A stretch of 64,000 bases of DNA, taken from contig NZ_VITN01000020.1 of assembly GCF_007828045.1 (NCBI RefSeq), positions 60,941-124,940 on the forward strand, given 5' to 3'. The notes below the pieces were generated by a model, which was not told the origin of the DNA, ran no database searches, and saw only the letters and a program-made list of their open reading frames with translations. The DNA comes from Nitrospirillum amazonense. GTDB taxonomy: Bacteria; Pseudomonadota; Alphaproteobacteria; Azospirillales; Azospirillaceae. The translations under genes were made by a program, and so were the position numbers. Shown here one piece after another: positions 27,129 to 35,200 of this stretch (position 1 is the stretch's first letter; each line of letters opens with the position of its first letter).

Positions 27129-27932
27129 TTAGACACCAAGCCGCCGCAGGTCGGCATCAACTCCTGCGGCGTAGGCTGGGCCGAAGAGCCGCAGATGGAC
27201 CAGCAGCGGCCAGAGCCGGTAGACCGGCAACCGCTGGCGCCACCCGGGCTCCAAGGCCAGGGAGTCGAAGAAGGACGCCGGCGGACGGTCGAACAGGGTC
27301 AGCATGGCCGCGTCCACCTCGCGGTCCCCGAAGTAACAGGCCGGATCGATCAGGCCGGAGACCCCGGTACCGGACACCAGCACATTGCCGCCCCATAGGT
27401 CGCCGTGCAGCAGCGACGCCGGCGGGCGCTGCGGAACGTGGTCGCCCAGCCGCTCGGCCAAACGCCCGATACGGGCGCCGAGGCCGGCATCGACATGGGC
27501 TATATGGCAGCGCAGCCGCTGCGCCGCCCAGAAGGCGGGCCAGTCGTCGGTCCTGGGGTTGGGCATGGCCACAGCCCCCAGGCTGTGGTCGTGCGGCCAG
27601 CCATAGGGCTCATCGGTGGGCGCGTGCAGCCGGTTCAGGCAGGTGGCCAGATCATGCCAGGCCGCCGCCAGCGCGCCCTCGGCGGGCAGCTTTTCCATCA
27701 CCAGCCAGCCGTCATCCGCCGCCAGCACCGCCGGCGCCGGAGCGCCGGTAGCGGCGATGGCCCGCAGCATCGTGCCTTCCCGCCCGGCGCCGTCCCCGTG
27801 TTTGGCGACCGCCAACGCACCATCCGACAGCGTCAGCTCATAGACAACGGAGAGGTCGCCCCCCGCCATGCGGCGCAGGGACAGCACGCGCCGCCCCAGC
27901 AGGCCGGATAAGCGGTCCTTCAAGGCATCCAT
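27129..27932 (-). CDS. Fructosamine/ketosamine-3-kinase family protein
   Basis: This 267-residue aminoglycoside-phosphotransferase-fold kinase matches the fructosamine-3-kinase family: GGDLSVVYELTLSDG in the nucleotide lobe, WLVMEKLP, LLHGDLWGGNVL (catalytic loop) and LIDPACYFGDREVD (metal-binding). Members phosphorylate sugar amines on glycated proteins, which then fall apart, so a protein-repair role is likely. The prepilin peptidase stop lies upstream on the same strand with a 15-base gap, so the two may share a transcript, though their functions do not obviously relate. Confidence 0.88.
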   Translation of the reverse strand: MDALKDRLSGLLGRRVLSLRRMAGGDLSVVYELTLSDGALAVAKHGDGAGREGTMLRAIAATGAPAPAVLAADDGWLVMEKLPAEGALAAAWHDLATCLNRLHAPTDEPYGWPHDHSLGAVAMPNPRTDDWPAFWAAQRLRCHIAHVDAGLGARIGRLAERLGDHVPQRPPASLLHGDLWGGNVLVSGTGVSGLIDPACYFGDREVDAAMLTLFDRPPASFFDSLALEPGWRQRLPVYRLWPLLVHLRLFGPAYAAGVDADLRRLGV

Positions 27933-27947
27933 GTCCCCCCCCGCCCG

Positions 27948-28748
27948 TCACAGGTCTGAAAGAGTAAACAGCCAGGCGGCCCAGATGCCCAGCGCCAGGC
28001 AGGGGCCGAAGGGCATGGGGGTGGTCCCGTCCACCCGCCGGCCGGCCAGACGCAACGCCGCCATTGCCAGCAGGCCGGCCAGCGCCGCGATCAGCAACAT
28101 GTGGGGCACGGCCGCGGGTCCCGCCCAGGCGCCACCAGCGGCCAGCAGCTTAGCATCCCCCCGGCCGATGCCGTCGCGGCCCCTGATCCGCCGGTACAGC
28201 GTTTCCACAAGCACCAGCCCGGCATAGGCCACGGCAGCAGCCGCCAGCCGGTCGATCGGAAAATGCCCATCCCGGGCCCACCCCATCAGGATGCCCGCGA
28301 TGATCAGCGGCAGGGTCAGCGCGTCGGGCAGGATCATGTGGCGCAGATCGATCCACGCCAAAGCCAGCAAGACCCAACCCAGGCCGGCGCCCGCGCAGAG
28401 CGTCAGGGCATCCAAGGGCATCAGGAAGGCCATGCACAGGGGCGGCAGGACGGCCGCCAGCTCGATCGCCGGATGGAACGCGCCGATGGGCGCCGCGCAA
28501 TAGCGGCAATGCCCCTTGGACCATAGGTAGGAGAGGATGGGCACCAGGGAGGCCGGACTCAACGTATGGCCGCACCGGTCGCAGGCCGACCGCCCCCACA
28601 CCACGGACCGCCCCGCCGGCAACCGGGTCACGACCACCCCCAGGAAGCTGCCGACGAAGGGGGCGGCGATCAGCAATGTCCAAAGGGTGATGATGTCCAC
28701 TTTTCCGTTTCCCAACGCGTCCCCGGCCCCCATGGGACCGCCCGCCAT
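27948..28748 (-). CDS. gspO: Prepilin peptidase, type IV (GspO/PilD-like)
   Basis: This inner-membrane aspartic protease cleaves and N-methylates pre-pseudopilins. FVGSFLGVVVTRLP is the conserved N-terminal motif; two CxxC pairs (CDRCGH, CRYCAAP) form the zinc-binding loop; IDLRHMILPD and GRGDAKLLAAGG supply the two catalytic Asp. The hydrophobic C-terminal two thirds span the membrane. I give the ATG at 28748 (266 residues); a GTG at 28700, after GGGAAACGG, would yield 250 residues and is about equally likely. It is divergent from the giant secreted protein and 9 kb from the pseudopilin genes it presumably serves. Confidence 0.9.
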   Translation of the reverse strand: MAGGPMGAGDALGNGKVDIITLWTLLIAAPFVGSFLGVVVTRLPAGRSVVWGRSACDRCGHTLSPASLVPILSYLWSKGHCRYCAAPIGAFHPAIELAAVLPPLCMAFLMPLDALTLCAGAGLGWVLLALAWIDLRHMILPDALTLPLIIAGILMGWARDGHFPIDRLAAAAVAYAGLVLVETLYRRIRGRDGIGRGDAKLLAAGGAWAGPAAVPHMLLIAALAGLLAMAALRLAGRRVDGTTPMPFGPCLALGIWAAWLFTLSDL

Positions 28749-29227
28749 ACCCCTCCGATTCGCGAGGGATTTCAACAGCCAATCGGCGACGGCGGCTGGA
28801 AATGAGCCGTTAACACCACCGGAACGGCGCCACACTTTTGAATCTTTCAAAATTTTAAGTACAGGTTCGATGTCACCGGTTACCTGTCCGGATACACGAC
28901 GCACCTGTCCTTTCGATGGATTGCGCATTGCCGAGGTACATCTCTCCGCTCCAGGTAACAATGTATACCATTGCATCATGTCCAAAGTTGTAAGCGAAGG
29001 CTTTCCCCTTTTGGACAGTTATATTCAAATTTTATAACCATTGCGGCCATATGAAATCAGAACATGGTCCAGTAACTCTGGGAACGACATCGATAACATT
29101 TTAGGAATTAACCGCTTTTTTGATTCGACGACGTTGGCTTATACAGCCCTCCGAAGAAACGCGCCCGCTCAGGCGGCGCTACTGCAAGAGAAGACGGGGC
29201 ATGTCTCTCGCAAGTTGGGGGCTTAAA
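28749..29227. promoter_or_regulatory. AT-rich divergent promoter region
   Basis: This region of about 480 bases lies between the prepilin peptidase and the giant secreted protein. It is clearly richer in A+T than its surroundings from about 28830 on. TGTCCAAA (28979-28986) and TTTGGACA (29010-29017) are perfect inverted arms 23 bases apart. No gene is supported. It must carry the promoters of both flanking genes; I cannot fix -35/-10 boxes. Confidence 0.45.
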
Positions 29228-32200
29228 ATGACAGCTCGTGCCTTGCTGGCGTCCTTAGGGGCGCTGAGGGTTTTGTTTGTCGGGTTAATTATTAGCGGTA
29301 TTTTGGGAATGCCCGCCGCATGGGCGGATGACGGCACGGCATTGCCGCCGTCCAATCGCATCTCCATCAACCTGGGCGAAACGCCGTGGCGCTTCCTGAA
29401 GGACAGCGACCCGGCCAACGCCATGGATCCCGCCTATAACGACACCTCCAGCAATCCGAACCCGAACGAGGTATGGACCTCGGTCGGCGTGCCCCATTCG
29501 CCCAGCGACAACGATACCTTCCTGAACCTGAAGTCCGGCGGCGGCCAGGGCCAGCTGACGGGCAACATCACCTGGTATCGCAAGCACTTCTCGCTGGATA
29601 ACGCCTACAAGACACGCAAGATCTTCGTGGAGTTCGAGGGCGCGCACATGGGCGCCCGCGTCTTCATCAACGGCCATTTCATTCCGGGCAACAGCCTGGT
29701 GAACCCCAACGCCACGCACGTCGTCGGCTTCGTGCCCTTCATCGTCGATATCACCGACTACGTGAAGTTCGACGGCGCCGACAACGTCCTGGCGGTCAAG
29801 GTGGCCCGGGGCGACACCTTCTTCACCAATCCCAACTTCTCCGGCGCCTTCCGCTTCGGCCAGGCCGACAGCGGGCTGTTCCGCCCGGTGTGGATGTACA
29901 TCACCGACCGGGTGCACATCCCCCGCAACACCTACGCCGTGCTGAACACCTGGGGCACCTACGTCTCCACGCTCAGCGCCAGCGACGCGTCGGCCACCGT
30001 GCGCGTGCAGACCAACGTCGCCAACGAGTACGCCAACGCCCAGACGGTGACGCTGAACACCCAGATCGTGGACGCGGCCGGCACCGTGGTCGCGTCCGCC
30101 CAGGACACCAAGACGCTGGCCTCGGCACCACTGCCGGCCGTGCCGGCGCAGAACGCGCCCGAGACGGCGCCGCCGCCCGCCACCTTCGACCAGACGCTCA
30201 CGGTGGACCACCCTACCCTCTGGTACCCCAACAACAGTCAATGGGGCCACCCCTACATGTACACGGTGGTGCACACCGTCAGCGTGGACGGCGTCGTGGT
30301 CGACGCCACCACCACGCCGCTGGGCATCCGCACCATCGCCTGGGACCAGAACTTCCCCATCATCAACGGCCACGCCCACTATCTGTGGGGCGCGTCGGGC
30401 CGCTACGACTATCCCGCCCTGGGTTCCGCCGTGCCGGAGGAACAGCAGTGGCGCGACGTGGCCCTGCTGGCCAACGCCGGCGGCAGCCTGTACCGCCCGG
30501 GCCATTCCGCCCAGGGACCGGAGTTCCTGGCCGCCGCCGACGCCTTTGGCGTGATGATGGTCCAGCCCAGCGGCGATGGTGAGAACGGCTTCGCCCATCT
30601 GTGCCCGGGCGACACCTATGTCGGCAACTGCACCGCTTCCACCCTCGACATCGAGATGAAGAAGGAGGTGCACCGTGACATGATCGTGCACGACCGCAAC
30701 AACCCGTCCGTGCTGGCGTGGGAGGCGGACAACGGCGTCACGGATACCGGCTTCGCCCGCGCCCTGAAGTCCCTGTCGGAAACCTGGGACCCGGTCCTGA
30801 CCCGCGCCCAATCCGACCGTACGCCCGATGCCGCCAACGGTGACATCCTGGGCTGCTCGGGCGACGGCTGCGATATCGGCGTGAAGCGCGACAACCCCAA
30901 CGTTCCGGCCTGGGGCTCGGAATACTGGGACAACGGCGTCGGCCGCGACCTTTATGACTTCGAACTGCCCTTTGCCGCGCTGTACATGAAGCAGTGGGTG
31001 CAGAGCGTGGCCATGAAGTCCTTCGGCATGGCCCACTGGTATCTGGCCGACACGCCCGGCGAGATCGTGACCCAGGTGGATGGCCCCGGTTCGCCCACCG
31101 GTTCCGCCAGCGGCCACACCCCGGAAAGCATTCGTGGCAACGGCGCCTCGATGATGGACGCCAACCGCATCCCGCGCCTGCTCTACTACATCTACCAGGC
31201 GGCCTGGACCCCGTACGACACCCGGCCGGTGGTGAAGCTGGCCTATCACTGGAACCGCATGGGCCAGGTGCGGGTCAACGCCTTCTCCAACTGCCCGTCC
31301 GTGCGCCTGCTGCTGAACGGCCAGCGCCAGGGCGGCGACATGACGCCCAACCCGCTGACCAGCGACGTCAGCCCGGACATGACCCAGAACACCACCCTTC
31401 TGCCCACGCAGGTGCATTGGGATGTGATGTGGGCCGCGGGCACCCTGACCGCCCAGTGCCTGGACACCAACGCCCGCGTGGTGCTGGACGCCGCCGGCAA
31501 CCCCATCCAGGACACCCAGGTCACCGCCGGCACGCCGGACCACATCCGCCTGACCGTCACCCCGGAACTGGTCCGCCCCAGCGGCCAGCCCTTCGCCGTG
31601 CAGGCCAACGGCACCGACGCCGCCTTCATCACGGCGGAGGTGGTGGACGCCAACAATGTGCGCGTGCCCAATGTTTCCCCCACCCTGACCTTCGCGGTCA
31701 GCGGCCCCGGCACCTACCGCGGCGGCGCCGATCATTACGTCAACGACAGCCAGCCCGACGGCTACCATGCCCCGGGCGACCCCAACCTGACGGCCGAGGG
31801 CGGCGTCACCCGCATCGCCGTGCGTGCCCAGTTCGTCCCCGGCACCGTGACGGTCACCGCCACGGCCCCGGGCTTGGGCGCCGGCACCGCCCGCTTCCAG
31901 ACCGTGCCCACCACCGGGCCCAGCCTGGGCGCCAACGGCAACCTGTCCGTCCCGGCCACGCCGGCCGGCCAGTTGTCCATCGTCACCCCGCCGCAGGACC
32001 AGACCGTCACCGTCGGCCAGACGGCGACCTTCACGGTGCTGAGCGCGGGGGCGGCGCCCCTGAGCTACCAGTGGCAACGGGGCGGCGTCGCCGTCCCCGG
32101 CGCCACCAGCTACAGCTACACCACCCCCGCCACCAGCCTGGGCGACAACGGTGCCGCCTACAGCGTCATCGTCTCCAACGCCTCGGGCGCCAGCGTCACC

Positions 32201-35200
32201 TCCACGGCCGCCCTATTGTCCGTGGTGCCCCCCACCATCCCCACCGTGCTGACCCAGCCCAAGGGGGCGACGGTCATCGCCGGCCAGAACGCCAGCTTCA
32301 GCGTCCAGGCCAGCGGCTCGCCTGTGCTGAAGTACCAGTGGTTCAAAAATAAGACCGCCATCGCCGGCGCCACGGGGGCGATCTACAACACGCCCGTGCT
32401 GACGCTGGACGACAACGGCGCCAGCTACACGGTGGTGATCACCAACACGGCGGGCAGCGTCACCTCCGACGCCGCCGTCCTGACCGTGGGGGCCGCCACC
32501 CCGCCCACCATCCTGACCCCGCCCGCCAGCCAGGCGGTGCCGGTAAACCAGACGGTGGTGCTGTCGGTCCTGGCCTCGGGCACGGCGCCGCTGCATTACC
32601 AGTGGACGCATGACGGTGTGGCCGTCGGCCCCGACGCCGCCAACTTCGTCATCCCGTCGGTGCAGACGGGCGACGCCGGCGCCTACACGGTGACCGTCAC
32701 CAACGTGGCGGGCACCATCACCTCCAAGCCCGCCGCCACCCTGTCGGTCAGCGGCAGCAACGGCACCAACCTGGCCCAGGGCAAGACGCCGCTGGAAAGC
32801 AGCGAGCAGAACGGCGGCCTGACCGCCAAGTACGCCTTCGACGGCAACGCCACCACCCGCTGGTCCTCCGCCCCGCAGATCGACCCGTCGTGGGTGGGCG
32901 TGGACCTCGGCTCCCTCCAGACCTTCGATGAGGTCGTCCTGGTGTGGGAGAACGCCTACGCCTCGGAATACCAAATCCAGGTTTCCAACGACGAAGGCGA
33001 CAACAAGACCTGGACCACCGTGTACCCCGCGGACGGCAGCATGGCCGTGGGCCACGGCGGCACGGAAACCCTGGCCTTCCCCAGCACCACCGCCCGCTTC
33101 GTACGCATGCTGGGCAACAAGCGCGCCACCGACTACGGCTACAGCCTGTTCGAATTCCAGGTCTATGACGTGCCCCAGTGCGGCACGGCGACGGAGCGCT
33201 ACACCCTGCAGCCGGCCAAGTCGGGCACCTATGTCTCGCCCATCGCCGGCATCCCCAACGGGCCTTTCGTGCCCACCGTGGTCGACAACGTCAGCGGCCT
33301 GACCTGGCAGCAGTACGTGACGACCTTCACCCAGGCGGGCGCCCAGTTCACCCGGCCGGTGGCCGAGCAGTACTGCGCCTCCGTGGGCATGCGCGTTCCC
33401 ACCCAGGACGAGGCGCTGACCATCGCCGGTAACAACTATTCGGCCTGCGCCTTCCCCAACCCTTGGACCACCTGGACGGAAACCGACGTGGCGGGTGAGA
33501 CCGACCGGTCCTACTTCGTCTCCTCCGCCGGCCAGTCGTCCTCGCAGATCACCGACAACTCGCCGGGCTGGGCCCTGTGCGTGGTGGGCAAGTCACTGGC
33601 CGCCCCCACCATCACGGCGCAACCCGCCAACCAGACGGCGCCGCTGGGCGGCACCGCCACCTTCACCGTCGGTGTCGGCGGCCCCGGCCCCTTCAGCTAC
33701 CAGTGGCTGGAGAACGGCGCGCCCATCGGCATCACCACCGTTCCCACCTTCACCACGGCCCCCTTGCAGGCGACCGATGACGGCGCGTCCTTCAGCGTCA
33801 TCGTCAGCAACGGCGGCGGCAGCGCCACCAGCGCCACGGCCACCCTCACCCTGAACGGCACCGCCGGCGACGGCAACGGCAATACCGGCGGCAACACCGG
33901 TGGCGGCGGCGACAATGGCGGGGGCAACACCGGGGGCGGCAATAACGGGGGCGGCAGCGTCGATCCGCTGGCGCCCCCCACCAAGTCCCCGGCGTCGGAT
34001 CTGGCCGCCGGCAAGAAGGCCACGGCCACCAGCGACCAGGGCGACGGCTATCCCGCGTCGGCCGCCACGGACGGCGCCCTCAACTCCCGCTGGTCCTCGG
34101 GCTTCAGCGACACGGAATCGATCATGGTCGATCTCGGTGCCGTCCAGACCGTGGACCGCGTGGTCCTGCGCTGGGAAGCCGCCTACGGCGTCGGCTATCT
34201 GATCGAGGTATCGACCGACAATCAGCATTGGAAGACGGTACACACCGAAACCCAGGGCAAGGGCGGGGTGGATGACATCCGCTTCGACGCCACCCAGGCG
34301 CAGTTCGTGCGGATGAGCGGCACCAAGCGCTCCAGCCAGTTCGGCTACAGCCTGTTCGAGTTCGAGGTCTACAACACCGCCACCACGCCGCAGTACACCC
34401 TGACCGCCACGGCCGGGGCCAACGGTGCCATCCTGCCCGGCACGGTGTCGGTCCTGGCCGGTGCCAGCCAGACCTTCACCTTCCAGCCGGCCAACGGCTT
34501 CGCCGCCACCGGCGTGACGGCGGACGGCCAGAGCGTGGGCCAGGTGGCCAGCTACACCTTCACCAACATCCAGGCCACCCACACCGTGGCCGCCACGTTC
34601 AGCGTCTCTTCAGCGGCGGTGGACCTGGCCCTGCACCAGCCCGCCACCTCCAGCGAGTTGGAGAACGCGGGCTACCCCGCCGGCAACGCGGTCGACGGTG
34701 ATCCCAACACCCGGTGGTCGTCCGCCGTCGGGCCCACCGCCTGGCTGCAGGTGGACCTGGGCGCGCCCAAGGCCTTCAACCGCGTGGTGGTGAGCTGGGA
34801 AAACGCCTACGCCGTGGGCTACCAGGTCCAGGTGTCCAACGTGGGCGGCGCCGACGACCAGAACTGGACCACGGTCCACCCCGAAACCACCGGCAAGGGT
34901 GGGATCGAGGACATCACCTTCACCGAGGTGACCGCCCAGTATGTGCGCCTGAAACTGACCCAGCGGTCCGGCCCCTACGGCTACAGCCTCTGGTCCTTCC
35001 AGGTGTACGACATGCCGACCCCGCCGGCGCTGACGGCCCAGCCCGCCAACGTCACGGTGACGGCCGGCCAGACCGCGCAGTTCACCGTGGCCGCCACCGG
35101 CACCGCCCCCTTCACCTACCAGTGGTATGTGAACGGCACGCTGGCCGCGACCACCGACGCCCCCTTGTTCACCACCAACAGCCTGACCACCGCCGACAGC

